The notes: generated by a model from the sequence alone, not told the origin. A DNA stretch of 64,000 bases from Aphis gossypii (GCF_020184175.1 NC_065530.1:38417260-38481259), one strand, 5' to 3'; shown: positions 40,830 to 54,910, counted from the stretch's first letter. Numbers and translations are program-made.

Positions 40830-41598
40830 GTTATAATTAGTAAATAATTAATATTCGCCCAACATTCGATTAGTACACGAAATTTCTCAGGAAAAGTTTA
40901 TAATAATTTGCTCTAACTAAGACTATTTTTTAATTATGATGCAATTTATTCAAGAAAACATTGTATTATTATAATATTAAATGTAAGACATTTTGGTTAT
41001 TACGATGAAATATCTTTTATTTTTTTGTTCTAATAAGATTGCACTTTTCTAATAAAGACAAATTCAATCTTAATCTTTATTAAAATAAGGAGTTATTTTA
41101 AAAACGCGTAAGACTAAAACTATGCTAAAAATTTAAATTCTGCAAATTTCTTAATAAACGATTAGTATTCAAAACACGACACGTCACCATTTATGCATAT
41201 TATATATTTCATATTATCTATATGCAAATTTAAAATATAAATGACTATTGACAGTTCTCCATGGCTGAAATAGGCAGAAATAACTGTTTTTTTATATTTA
41301 TTTCAGTATTGTAATGTACATACACAATGTCTACGATGAAATGCAAAACAATTAAAAACAAATTTATTTTGTTAATTTAATAAGATATGAAATTCATATA
41401 AAACAGTTTAAAATTCAAAAGGCCAATTAGTTATGTTGAAAGAATGTTATTGATTAAATTACCTAAAACACACTAAGTATAAATATAAAAGATAAACAAC
41501 ACTTTCAATGAAATCATAAAATGCAGCCATAACACATATATAGATAACATTTTTTAAGCGCTGTACTTTAATCGAGTTTAGACTTTATTATAGCGATC

Positions 41599-41710
41599 AT
41601 ACATTTGTACGTATTTACAATGAAAAAAAGTCTATATTATTCCTTTTATTTTTTTACGTTTCTTTTTATCACTTTTACATATAGTTCTGGCTTTATACGT
41701 ACAAATGTAT
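41599..41710. repeat. Perfect 15-bp inverted repeat
   Basis: ATACATTTGTACGTA at 41599-41613 and its exact reverse complement at 41696-41710, with about 82 bp of T-rich DNA between. Confidence 0.6.
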
Positions 41711-44700
41711 TGCATATATTGGCTTGACAATATTCCAATTCATACTATAGAGTTAATAAAAACGCGCGAAAACGCAAAAAGTTTTTTTTTTTATTCCCGG
41801 TTCACAGATATTATATTGTAATCCTTTGCCAGGTGTTCTAGCAGAAGGTTACAATAATAGATGCACACTTTTAGGACGGCTCTTTTTAAGTATAATTTAA
41901 CTGTTATTTTTCATCCTAATAGTATTGTGTAGATATTATGCGATTAGAACACTGCTGAAAATATGAAACCATTTTCATTATTATTATTATTTACATTACA
42001 ATGAAGATGGGAAAAAACATTGTTTCGAATGCCCCGTGGATAAATCTTTACTACACAAGGCGCGGAAATACTTTTCATTGTCGTCCGTTTATTCGGTTGT
42101 CGAATTACCAACATACATTAACCGGATTCATGAGAACAAAATAAATTGAATAATAACACGACGTAGGTCGTATATAGTAGGTACAATAATATAGAAAAAC
42201 AATTTTTTTTTGTTGTTCATTTTAATACATCTATCATCATTTTATAGTACCTTAAATACCAACTATGTTTTAAATATTTAAAATTATAATCAAAATTGGG
42301 CAAATTTTTAGAAATTTAATCCACCAAATTTTTTTTTAATGACTATTTTTTAGTGTTAAATGTTTGTGTTATCATCGTTACCAGCTCGTAATATTATTTA
42401 CTAAAACGATAAATTAAAATTATTACTATTACATGTTCTGTTAATAATTTTATAATAACTATTTTGAGGTTTAATAAAGTTAAATAAACAAAACGGTTTT
42501 ATAAGTAATAATAGTACTATAGTAGACAGTAAAAAATACCCAAATTAAAAAAATATAATCTTGATTACAAATATTATTGGTACAACAATTCTTATAATAA
42601 TTGTCCTTAATAGAAACATATTGCCATTTGCCAAGTAAAAATATTTCATATTAAATTATTGTTCAATACGTCATAGTTTTGACATGGTAAATAGAGATCT
42701 TGTAGAATTTATTTTAAAAATCGTCTATATAATAGTCATTGTTGCTAAATTTAGAAAAATGTCCAGCTTTTATACCGGAACTGGCAAAAAAAAAAAAAGA
42801 AATCTAGCGGACAGAAAATATGTGATAGAAACGGCTTTATCGGAGTACGCCTCTCTATTAATCTCCAGTCTGTCACCAATGCCTATTTTATAACTATAAT
42901 TGTTTGAAGAATAGCAGATTTTATTTCATTATCAAATACATACATAATATAAACATAAGTATTAGTACCTACTATTAAGTATATTCAAATAATATCGGTT
43001 AAAATGTAATAATAACAATTATGTGTTTTATAAAGTAATAATAACAACAAACTGACAACGCGTCAAGTGATAATAATTTAAGTATAGAGTATAAAGACCG
43101 ATTTCTACTCCAAATCTGACGAGATGATTTAATTTCTTTTAATACGAACGTACTCGCTCTCGGTCATAATGTTGAGAGGCGTTTAAAATAAAAAAAATAA
43201 ACCCTCGACAGACTATACGTCTATACACTATACGTAGGTGTATCTATCTATATATATATACATTATACAAGCATATATGTAGGTATGTGTATCTTCACAT
43301 GAGATGAATGCATGCTTTTAGTCGATGGTATAATTATTCCATTACATGTTTACAAGGGTAATTATATATAATATAGGTTATTCTACGTAATACACCGGTA
43401 GTGCAACACTGCAGCAGTGGAAGCAACGAGCTGTTGTCCCAAAATATTTTTCGTCTATCCGTGGCCACGGCTCGAGGCGATTTACACACAAAACAGGTTC
43501 AAATGAAAAAACACATTACGATCTCCATATTTATTCAGACTTATCAAAATTTTACGAAAACGAGTATTTTATATTTTTGTAAAAAACTGTCCAAGTTCAA
43601 GGATTCAGGATCTCAAGTGTATCAATTTTGAAACGTGACATGGATATTGATTATGTTATTTGCCTTTCAATAATATAATACTTATGGAAATACTTGTTTA
43701 ATACTTCAACGAATATTGTTCATAAAGCTTGATATAATATGTTTAATACATATTTGTAAATATGCTCTACATCGGCTGGGACTTGAGAGGAGAGAAAGCA
43801 AATAAAACCAAATATAAAATGTAAAATTAGCAAACTAGTAGTACTTTTAATGTACCTATTTATATTAAATAATTGATTGACACTATACGCAATAATAAAA
43901 TATTTTACTAATTAATAATTAAATGCAAGTTGTTTTTTTGGAATACTAGTAATTTTAATTTACGTTAAGACATTAGATTATTATTTGAAGTCAGTTTGCT
44001 TACAAAAATTTAGGTAAACATTTTAACTCTGAACTTGAATATAAATATAAAATGGTTAGTGATTTTACATTGGGATCTACATTATAAATTGTACAGTACA
44101 CACTATTTATTGTCTTAAATATTTATTATAAAGTTGTATAAATATTTAAAATATCAATGATGATTTCGATAACTACAATAAAATCACAATTTTATAATAT
44201 GAAAGCATATAAAAACAGAACTAGGGTTCAATCCCTTGAAATATCTGTATCGAATTAAGCTTAGCAGATGTTTCAATTATAATAATTTTATAAATTTAAA
44301 TTCAAAATTTACAGTCATAGAAAATATTTATTGTTGGGCATTTATAAATTTATATTAACTGTTATTATTATACATTTTATATTGATAAAAAATCATCACA
44401 TCCAAATAACAATATTTAAACTGTTCGGTTGTTCACAATAAATATTGGTGTATCGTAAATTATATTATTTTTTCAAATCACTGAGATTTAAAGTAAAAAC
44501 TTATATTATATTATACTATTATATGCTTAACTTATAATCCATATCGTGAGAGATTTACACTAACAGAAAACACATTAGACTATTTTTATAATTACATAAT
44601 GGATTTTGCGAAAAAAACACAAAAAATGGAAATCTTAAATGGTCAAAATTAATATACCCCAAAAAATATATCAAACAAACTGTAAATTTTTTTTCAGTAT

Positions 44701-47700
44701 AACGGATGACATGTATATAATCGGTATTACATCATGCATGCATGCCTATACCTTTATAAATATATATTTATGTATTTATGATTATACTTTATTTGACTCT
44801 ATATTATGTTAATAACAACTCATCATAACAATGAACGTTCAAAAATATCATACCCGATTAACGACCCCCTGATGCATCATACCTTTAATCCTACTATTTT
44901 ATTGTCGGATTTACAATTCATTTGTTAAACGAAATGGAATCCATGACTATTAATAATACAACAAGAGAATGTATAAGATACAATATAATATGGCCGCATG
45001 CATACATATGAAAGACACGAAAAATTTGAATAACTTTACCCTATTTATATACTCGTACATACTATATATTGACTTTAAAATGAATCGGTAGTTTATAACA
45101 ACAGAATAGGTGAATATAATATTCTTATGACGTATTATATGTGAAACACAGAATGAGTTAAAATGATAATGGAATGATTTGCTTTATAAAACGCATTTGT
45201 AGAACGTACTTAAATTCAAAACGTTCCAGTGATTTCATGCGTTGGGTAGTTATCATCAACAAATTTTGCAATTTTGCAATTCTTAATAGATAAAAAAAAA
45301 CCTTGTGAATCTGTGTAGTCTTTCGCAGTCATGAATCATGATTATATTACTTCTTAAACAACGTGAAAATAACTTATCATATACAGACTTTGTAAAATGT
45401 ATTGTTAAAAACTATTATGTTCAAGGAATAGCTAAATAAATCTATAGATAATACTAATATTACCTAATTATATAGTATTATATTTTAATACTTTATAAAA
45501 ATGAATTGATGCAGATTCACGCACATCATAATCAAGCTAATAATATACTATTTTAATTAATTTTATTCAGGAAATTTTTTTTTTAATAATTTTAGACTAT
45601 CATAATAATAATATACTGCAAATATGTAATGATATTTTGATTATAATATAAACTTACTAAAAATATATATACATTTAAAAAACACATAATTCACTCAAAA
45701 TCAGTTTAAAATGAAACTTATTTAGATAATTAAAAAATGGTATACCTACAGCACATTGTATTTAGCATTCGACTAATATTTATCGAAAAAAAAAATTAAT
45801 TTGAAAATAATCTAGTTTATCTATGTGCACGAAACTTATCATAATTTATGTTCCTTGAATATCAATAAAAAAACGTTCACTAGGTAATAATATTTTTTAA
45901 AAAGTTAACATGATTTATCAAGTCAAAGATAATAGGTATACAAATATTATGCGATGTATATAACAAAGATGTATTAATTTATCATCTATAAATTAAGAAA
46001 ATCTATAATTTCGAAAAGGTCAATTCGTCGCAGCTATGATAATATGGAAATATATTTTAAATAATGATAAATTATATAAAAGAATATACTACAATATAAA
46101 TAAAATTAAAATTATTTACTAATAATTTAGAAATAACTACTACAATGCACATATAGATTTAATGTATAAAAAAAACTTAACAACTTATATTTATTGGAAG
46201 CAGTTCATGAACGTCCATACACTTTAAATTGCCAATAGTTAACGAAATATTCAAATATATATCTATCGACTATCTACTAAGTAACAATAATAATATAATT
46301 TAAAAACAAATCATGTTATAATAATAACAATAAAAATACATAATTCAATAAGCATATATAAATATCAAATACAGCAACAAATTTTTAACGTAACATAATG
46401 TTATATTGATATTTGATACACACGAGAAAATGAAACCAAAATATGCACTAACTAACTCAGAACAGTGTGTAAATCGAATAGTACATAAAAAGTTATTACG
46501 AATCTAAAAATTAAAACAATTACGTATATTATATTCGAGATAAACACACACGGTGATAGAAAGCAATCCCGATCGCATAGTATAACAACAAATTTTAGAA
46601 CAATATACTAATGACTTACACGACTATAATATTCCAATCATTTGCATACACACGTATTCGCTCGCGCGTTTGATATAAATACCAGTCCGAAGTACACAAC
46701 ATATAGGTAATATTATAATTATTGATAAAATGTTTCGAATGGAAATTCTGATTATTTTTTGAATATTACATTTAATCATAATATACATAATTTCTATAAA
46801 AAACATAATGTACGTGTACTACGTAATATAAAACATTACAAACCCAAGTATATAGAACCTTTCAAATATGTCTATTTATACTTTTTGAAAATTAAACGTT
46901 TAATATTGTATGAATCTCCACAGCATGATTCTATCATGGAAGGTATATTGTTTTCATTTTTAATTTATGTAAAACGATAATGGAAATCAGACAGCTGTAT
47001 GGTAGTAGAGAAATATTGATGGATGGATGCATGTGATGAATTAGAACAAAAGGGATTTTTTTTATGTCAACTCTATGTATAGGTAAATACATATGCCTCA
47101 AAGCAAAATTACTGGCTGCACAAAAGGACTGTAAGTATTTACCTATATAGCATGTAATAATCATTAATGTAATTTAGACAGCTCACGATACACCTAAATA
47201 TTTTATAATAATAATTGTATTTTTTTTAACCTAAACTTTATCTTCTTCAATTTTATAAGCCGCACTCAGTAGTGCTATTGAGCCTTCAAGGCAAATGTCG
47301 GAGAGTACATGGGTAGTCCACATACCTTATAAATTATAGTATTATTGTGTTATATATACATACGATGCTTATGAAAGATAATAAAATTATTTTTTAGTAC
47401 ATTTTAATAAATAAATATATAGGATATAATATAGCACACCAAATGAATACTCTGAACAAAATTAGGTTCATTGATTATTATATATAGGCAATTTAAGATT
47501 AAAGTGTGCACTTTCAAATTTTATAACATAGGTACGTAAACTGCCTACATGGGTAATAGCATATAAGTTTTTTTTACAATGTGGTATACAAAAATTGTTA
47601 TGACACATGCATGTAGAATAATTATATTTAAAAAAAATTAAAGCCATGATTGGTGTTTTTACTATATGAAATTAAATGTTTACATGGAAACGAGACATAT

Positions 47701-49499
47701 TTTTGTTTATTACAAAACACATATGCTCATATTCAAAATGAGAAGGTTCAAAGTTTATCATGATGCGTTGTATATTATTAAGTATTAAAAATTTAAAACC
47801 CTTAATAATAGATTAACTTCTATGGAAATAATTAATGACCCCTCGCATGTTTTAAACGTTCAAATATAAATCAGAATTATACCATTAATGATAATTTATA
47901 TAATATTTTCAAAGCATTTTTGAGGTTTTACATAAATTAAATTGTTTATAATATAATATCTGACTGAATCATACAAATAAATGTTCATCATTATAACACA
48001 AAATAATCAGTGATTATTATTATTATTATTCTGTGATAATAATAGTTAAAAAATGAATGGAAAATAATGAAAAAAATTGGACTAAATAAATAAATTAATA
48101 TTAGGTTTGTATAAAGAAGATCATAAAACTAAATACCGAAAAATACCGTAATGGTAATTTTTATTTAACAATAGTATTTTAAAAATACCTACATTACCTT
48201 TAAGTTAACTAACATTTATTTAATTTTTTGAATCATTAACCCCTTCTCTAAAAGTATAACTTAGGATATATATCGTGCTTATGTATTATTATTATATTAT
48301 AGTTTATAATTGCTGTTGAGTTGGCTATAGTTAAAAGATAAGTAACATTTTTTCAACGTTCAATCAGACACAAGGCAAGGTTAGAGAAGTTACTCGATCT
48401 AATCTAATAAAATATTATAATTTACCTATATTATACGATATCGAATAATACTCTTAGGATTAATTTATTTATTTTAAAAGTAAATGACAAATATTTATAC
48501 AAATAATTAAAATCTATAGAATATTTGTATTAGGTAATAAATTGTTTAATAAATTACTCATAGGTTTCAACTGGTTTAAAGCTTGAAATATCAATATATA
48601 TACCTAATCTATCTATTTCAGACTTAACGTTACAATAGTAATGTTTAATAATATAAATTGTTTAAAAAATACTTTGGGATAAAAGAACTAGAATTATAAC
48701 TAAAAGTGTTTGGCTTAAATAAACAATTATGTTAATAAATTATGTTTTAATAGAAATTTTTTAAATATTAAAGTAGTACTTTTACTAAAAATAACACAAC
48801 ATGTCTATGTAAATTAGCTTATTTAGCTTTAAATATAACAATAAAAATAATAATTTTAGACGTCAATTTTTTTCAATTACAACCTGCAAGAAATAAAATG
48901 TTTTAACCCAAACATGGAAATTTAAAATATACACTGATGTAAAAATAAAATAAATTATATTAAAAATGTATGTTGAAAATTGATATACTTTATTTGAATG
49001 CATGAATAATGTTTCAAATTATCAAATTAAGCTATAACATTTAAAAACTTTAAAAGATTTCATTCTCAGATTATTTGGAATAGAAGTGGATATGAATAGA
49101 AAATTTTCTATGCTTCAGAATACTATATGCATAATGTCACGATATAGATAGCATTGATAGCAATAAGCTATAAAATTAAGGTTATAATTGTTATCAATAT
49201 AATACCTATTATTAAACAAAGAAAACAAGAAATAAACTAATAATAATAAATTAAATACCTATCAAAAAATAACCGAAAACTAAGCGATGAATGAAATAAT
49301 ACAACAAATTATTAGATATTTTCACTTTTCAGTATTTATTTTGTATATTGTACTTATCATCGAGATATTGATTTATTTCACACAGTCCTCTTATGATATA
49401 GTAGATACCATATTATAAAGTTACACATCAATATGATTCATCAAACATCAGAAGTCATCAATTTGTGTAAACCTACCTAATACCTATTTATAGTATTAA

Positions 49500-50105
49500 A
49501 TATTAATGTACCTGTTCCGATTTTCATGATGCACTTGCTCTCAAATGTCATTATACCTCATCACTAGTCCATTCCTTATTAGTTATTAGAATACGTTCCA
49601 TTAATTTTATGGGACCAAAACAATCAGGACATAATGATCAACTTGAAAAAGTGCAAAGTAAAGTCCTCAGATTTATATTTCATAAATACAATATTCTAAG
49701 AACTTCTAATATTTATTGCGAAAACACTTTAAAATTATTAAACTTAGAAACTTTAAAAATATGTAGAACTTTATCATATAACACCTTTCTATCTAAATTG
49801 CTGAATAATGAGGTTGATGATTCATTTTTATAAAGTCAATTAAATTTCAAAGTTGATAACCAATACACTCGTAACAATCATTTATTTTATATTCCTCATT
49901 TTTCTAAAAAATATACGTCAAACGACCTAATTAATATTTTAATGTCTTCTGGAAATAGTAAATTATTAAAAAAAAATATTGTCTGTATTATTATTATTGC
50001 ACTATGTATTAGTCTATTGATCTTAAATTATATTATATTATTGTTATTTATACAAATATATTATGAATTTGTCATTTTGTCCGTATTAATAAATAAATAA
50101 ATAAT
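49500..50105 (+). mobile_element. 5'-truncated, decayed non-LTR retrotransposon (Jockey/CR1-like LINE)
   Basis: Shows the C-terminal end of a reverse-transcriptase ORF. LEYVPLILWD is in one frame; after a frameshift comes DQLEKVQSKVLRFIF, then a Leu-rich LKLLNLETLKICRTL stretch and a stop at 49831-49833. Beyond that, recognisable residues such as NFKVDNQYTRNN and LINILMSS continue. The insertion ends in a TAATAAATAAATAAATAAT tail, as expected for target-primed LINE insertion. With the 5' part missing, a frameshift and stops, it is not active. Exact left border unclear. Confidence 0.7.
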
Positions 50106-50230
50106 TATTATTTCACCATACACACTATACCTACATGGGTACATATAAGTAGCTGGTTTTAATGTGAGCTAAGTAAAGATAAAATCGAATGAAAATTTAA
50201 GAAAGTAAAACTAATATATTAAACACTTAC

Positions 50231-50381
50231 CAAAATATTTTCAATTATAATATAATAATAACTATAATTATAATATTAATATGCTATTCGTTCTGCGCTT
50301 CTAGATTTGTCATCTAAATGCAAACAATTTTGCAACCCAGCCGGCCGTGACAGCATTTCGATAACGTCAATGATATTCGTT
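50231..50381 (-). other. Candidate exon (5' UTR with short ORF, or a terminal coding exon)
   Basis: On the minus strand a T-rich tract ending TAG precedes 50381, and a strong TTG|GTAAGTGT donor follows 50231. The first 106 nt are less AT-rich and open in a frame reading NIIDVIEMLSRPAGLQ... to TAA at 50276, with an internal ATG. It lies between the candidate first exon at 61.2 kb and the acceptor at 38433. The simplest reading is a non-coding 5' exon of the main gene carrying an upstream ORF. It could instead be a remnant of another gene. Confidence 0.33.
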
Positions 50382-51211
50382 CTAAAAAAAAAATATATTA
50401 TTATTAATACACTTGTATAAATTATTTTGATGAAGGTAGATATTACTACTTACAATCGAATATTTACAAATGTTATGTAGATTTCAAATATTTACGAATT
50501 CGTTTATAAAGAATACTTATATGGTACTTATATATAGGCTAATTAAATAATAATTATTTTTATACATAAACTGTTAGGATACCGTGTGCTATGATTATAG
50601 GAAATAATTTATTTATTTTTGATAATTCATGTTGATATTATAAATTATACTCTATTAATATAAATTTTTAGAAACATATTTAAAATGATTTTATGTTATT
50701 ATAGTAGTACTACCAATGGGAAATAAAATTCATGAATTAAAATATAATATAATTTAAGTATATCAGTTCATTCCTTGTTGAGTTATGAATCAAATGCTAA
50801 GTAGATATCCATCTACTATTCATTCGCGGATTATTATCAGTTTTTAACGAATTAATTTGTTTATCTTTCTGTATTGTTAAAACAACCTGCAGCAATCAGG
50901 CACTGTTTCAATATTAATACAGTAATTATATCAATTATTCTAATATCTATAACCAATTTGAGTTTTAGTAAAAATGAATTCACGCTATTCATTGAATTAG
51001 TTAAATATAAAAATCGATGAAAAAATGTATAAATATTTGAAATATTTTAGTATTAACATAGTTTACTATTCATTACCAATGTGTTTCTTATTACATAATT
51101 ACATAAACAATTTTTAAATTGATTGAATCAACATTATTTTGTAATAATTTTATAAATAACGTAGATGTATTTATTCTTGTAAATAAAATATTATTTTTTA
51201 CTTTAAATTCA

Positions 51212-51237
51212 TATATAGGTACCTAGGTACCTATATA
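51212..51237. repeat. Perfect 26-bp palindrome around CCTAGG
   Basis: Each half reads TATATAGGTACCT and its reverse complement, so the 26 bases form a perfect palindrome. The half-site AGGTACCTA recurs throughout the window. Confidence 0.7.
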
Positions 51238-52119
51238 CTAATTGTATTACAGTAGGTTACATATTATAATACATTTCTATAAGAGTAATACAATTAAGTA
51301 ATAATATATGTGCATTTTTATATTTTAAATAAATTAAAAAACAATTATAGCTAATAAGTATCAGTCATATATCTATAAATATAAAAAATATATCACAATA
51401 GGTACACCTATTTTAAATTAATACGTAATTTTAAATGTATATATTATAATATTATGATATAGGTTTCAAAAATCATAATAAAATTAAAATAATTTACTCA
51501 CTACTGATCAGTAGTTAGTATTTTTTTAACAATAAACTGTAAACTTTTGTCTTCATGTTTGATGTTCAAAAATATCGTTAATTGACTTCATTATAATCAA
51601 TATATATAAATATATGATACGGAATTATTAAAAATAAATACATTTTTCCTATGATAACGTGATAATTTATAAAGAGCTGAATATAGCAAAAAGCTGTCAA
51701 TCAAATTCAATTCAGAGTTATTCAGATTAAACCTATATTAAACTTTAAATTAAACCTAGATTAAACCAATAAAAGTCTAAGAAAATATGTATATATCACG
51801 ATCATATATCCACAAATACTTCCTTCTAAAAGCAATTTTAAATTGGTTCAAAATTATAGAAAATTCTTTAACCACTGCAGGTGTTTAAGATATAAGTAGT
51901 TAACAAAAAATTAAATTAAATTATAAGCGACTTACGAAATTACAAAAAATATTTTTTTAACATCTCGTCTGCAGCGAGTTGTCACGTGGCATGCAGTAAA
52001 ATAATGTGCTCCAACACGATTGTCAAGTACATTATTGTATATAATATATTATATATAGTATAAATATCTACAACCTATATATATACATACACTATCATGC
52101 AATGCTCTATCTTAATGTG

Positions 52120-52120
<1 letters not shown>

Positions 52121-52174
<54 letters not shown>

Positions 52175-52180
52175 AGTGTG
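52121..52180. repeat. Compound (TA)n(TG)n microsatellite
   Basis: About 16 TA units followed by about 12 TG units, with one GA interruption near the end. Likely length-polymorphic. Confidence 0.95.
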
Positions 52181-53530
52181 TTCGTGTAAAAATATTATAT
52201 ATATACAGAAGTCGTAAAATAACAATAATAATGCATGAGATCGCGTTGTCATCACCGCCACTATACAGTCGCGTGAGTTCTATATGATGAATATTGTCAA
52301 TGGTCAATGAACTTTTGGTCCACTCCGCCGTAAGCATTCTTTGTTAATTATTAATAATTATACCATTTTGGTTCCCATGTACTTTTCATAATATTCATCA
52401 TATACACATGTATATTAAGATGCCCTTCCTTTACTAATCAATTTTTATTTGTCGCGCATTTACATACTGCAGTATTGTGTGTGTAAACATTATATAATAT
52501 TACTATATCTCTTTATACGAGTACTAAGAAAAATGTTTTTTTTTTAAATCTCATTTCCTTAGTAGATTTTCTTTATTTCTTTAAAACACGATTTCCATTA
52601 CTATAATGACTTACATTTTAAGGAATAACTTAAACAATTTCACAAGAATTATTTTTCATATGTCAATATATTTATTGATAATGTTGTAAGCAAAATTATG
52701 GACATCGTTTTTTTTTACCCTGTGACCTATCTTAGCCCTTAGGTGATGTTTCATAGAAAATCGAAAGATATTTTCGTTTTGAATGTCACTTACGAACGCA
52801 GCTCGCGAGTGGCAACGCTGGCCTCTAGGCCCTAATTATCTCTAATATAATTAGAAATAGAATTCACTTGCAAAATGCAAAATTAGAATGGGACACGGCG
52901 TCGTTATAACCCATAATATGTGGTAGTCACGATAACGCACAAGTACCAAAAATTGATCTACTATAATGTATAATAGTATCTTAAATCAAAAAAAATCACC
53001 CAATATTTTATCCTTTAGTTCTTTGTTTATGTTTCTTGTGAGTTATGCGACTTTATTTTGCTTTGACCAACTAGAATTATTATTATCATTACAATACAAG
53101 GTGTCAAGGTCTTCTACATTTCAAACGTGAAAACGTAATCAACAATGGTAAAACATCGTTTGTACATATTATACTATACTAAGTGGTTTTTATTTTTAGT
53201 CACTCTAGCATTATTTCCTTCATTATCTCTCCCACAAAAACAATAAATGGAAAAAAAAACACGAGACTATTGGTCTCAAACATTCTGCACGACTGTGTTT
53301 TCTTATTTAATAGGCTCGAAGAAACTAAAGAATATTCGTCAGTGTCGACAGATGATCGTACAGATGATACATCATTCAAGGCTATTTAAGAAATAAAACA
53401 TGTTTATATCATATATAATATTACCCATATAATCTGCAATTAAATATTAGCCATGATAATATTATCGTCATAATATTTCATGACGTCATATTACAAGTAT
53501 ACAGTAGCTTAATGAAATTCATGACTATAC

Positions 53531-53970
53531 TTAAGAGGACGCTATACCCGCGTGTGTTGTCTCTGCATTATACATGCGTAACATAGTAAAAAACTATTTT
53601 GCGCGGAAGATTTTACTCCCTCGATATTTAGGTATATCAACATTACCAAAATTATAAATCGCATTGAGAAGAACTTTACCTGTGTCGTAGCGTTTTCATT
53701 TTTTTAATAACACAAATACAATTAAAGTTATCAGTTTAAGAACTTTAAGTTTTTTTTTCATTTAATTATTAAAAATTATTGGTTACTACTATCAAAAAAA
53801 ATTAAAACGCTACGACACAGGTAAAGTTCTTCCCAATGCGATTTATAATTTTGGTAATTTTGATATAAATATCGAGGGAGTAAAGTCATCCCGCGCTCAA
53901 CAGTTTTTAACTATGTTACATGTGTAACATAGTTACAGAGACAACACATGCGGGTATAGCGTCCTTTTAA
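53531..53970. mobile_element. TTAA-flanked long-hairpin element (non-autonomous DNA transposon / foldback MITE)
   Basis: Two arms of about 170 bp (53535-53705 and 53794-53966) are close reverse complements and are separated by a spacer of about 90 bp. Outer ends read GAGGACGCTATACCCGC and, inverted, AAGGACGCTATACCCGC. TTAA stands directly outside each end (53531-53534, 53967-53970), matching the target duplication of piggyBac-type transposons. No ORF. Transcription would give a strong hairpin RNA. Confidence 0.75.
53909..53934. repeat. 26-bp palindrome inside the right arm of the TTAA element
   Basis: AACTATGTTACA, TG, then TGTAACATAGTT: a 12-bp self-complementary stem within the right arm. 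The left arm lacks the full copy. Confidence 0.6.
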
Positions 53971-54750
53971 TATTATTTTATAAAATTTATATGAAAAATA
54001 GAAAAAAAAATAGAAATAGAAATATAATTTTCAAAAAAAAAAAAAAACAAAATATCGAGTATTGCTCATAATGGTATTATTTTAAACTTATATTGCAATA
54101 AATTTAATTCAAATTCAAAAATTCGTCAATTTTCCGAAAAATTTACAAATTTACTATAAAAAAAAAGACTTTTTGGTATAACTATACCATGTATAATACA
54201 ACAATAATAAGAATAAAGAATATAATATAAAAGAAAAAAACTATAACTTAACTGTTTTATTATTCCTTAACCTTCAATTGAATGAGCAAAGAATTAAATA
54301 TCAACATTTTAGATAGACGAACTTGCCAAAACATTAAAACTAAAAATGAACATACATTTATAGTTTTAAAAAAGATAAATATTTAACTATTTAAATTCCT
54401 ACTATAATCGTACAAACTTGTAAAAAAATTAATACAATGTATAATTAAAATAAAAACCACACAGAGTTCAATTTAATTATTTACATTTTTTTTTCAAGCC
54501 ACCCCCAAAATAAACTGTAACATACACTACTGCCGGTATACATATATTTTTTTTTTTACATTTACAATCTGTTTTTTTTTTTTGTCAGAATACATATAGT
54601 TTTTTTTTAGCACACTTCTATGCATAGGTACACATGTAAAAATATAGGTATAACATTGATTATAGATAATAGTATTTATAATAAATTATTATTTAGACTA
54701 TAGAGACTATAGTAATATAACATACTACCGACGCCGAAGACGGACTACAA

Positions 54751-54910
54751 GTCAGGCACGTATAGAAGGGGGGTTTTTGGGGTTCACCCCCCCTGAAAAT
54801 TAATAGTTGGGTAGTTTATTTATATCATCATTCATCGATAAATATTGATTATTGCAAATTTTTTTATGAAACCCCCCCCCCCCGAATTTTTTTTTGTGTA
54901 CGTGCCTGAC
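54751..54910. mobile_element. Small inverted-repeat element with G/C-homopolymer arms
   Basis: Perfect 12-bp terminal inverted repeat GTCAGGCACGTA. Just inside, the left arm has GGGGGG and a run of C, and the right arm has a run of 12 C. Total 160 bp, no ORF. A target duplication is not evident, so the superfamily is open. Confidence 0.5.

Larger units (their letters stand above)
38433..49499. other. AT-rich stretch, probably 5' UTR intron of the main gene
   Basis: Contains the inverted repeats at 40.7 and 41.6 kb and the A tract. Frames at 39703-40041 (minus, 112 codons), 42684-42893 (plus) and 43401-43631 (plus) lack convincing coding character. Confidence 0.5.

Noticed and set aside
42684..42893. 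69-codon plus-strand frame ending ETALSEYASLLISSLSP
   Set aside because: Contains a poly-Lys run from an A tract and no recognisable domain. I cannot separate it from chance or an old insertion.
43401..43631. 76-codon plus-strand frame in a GC-richer patch
   Set aside because: All of several frames on both strands are open across the same 100 bp (CpG-rich, stop-poor). No frame has start, splice or family support.
52230..52337. Minus-strand frame MLTAEWTKSS... and overlapping plus-strand frame MHEIALSSPPLYSR before GTGAGT
   Set aside because: Both strands offer start and donor combinations over the same bases, so neither can be preferred. It adjoins a microsatellite.
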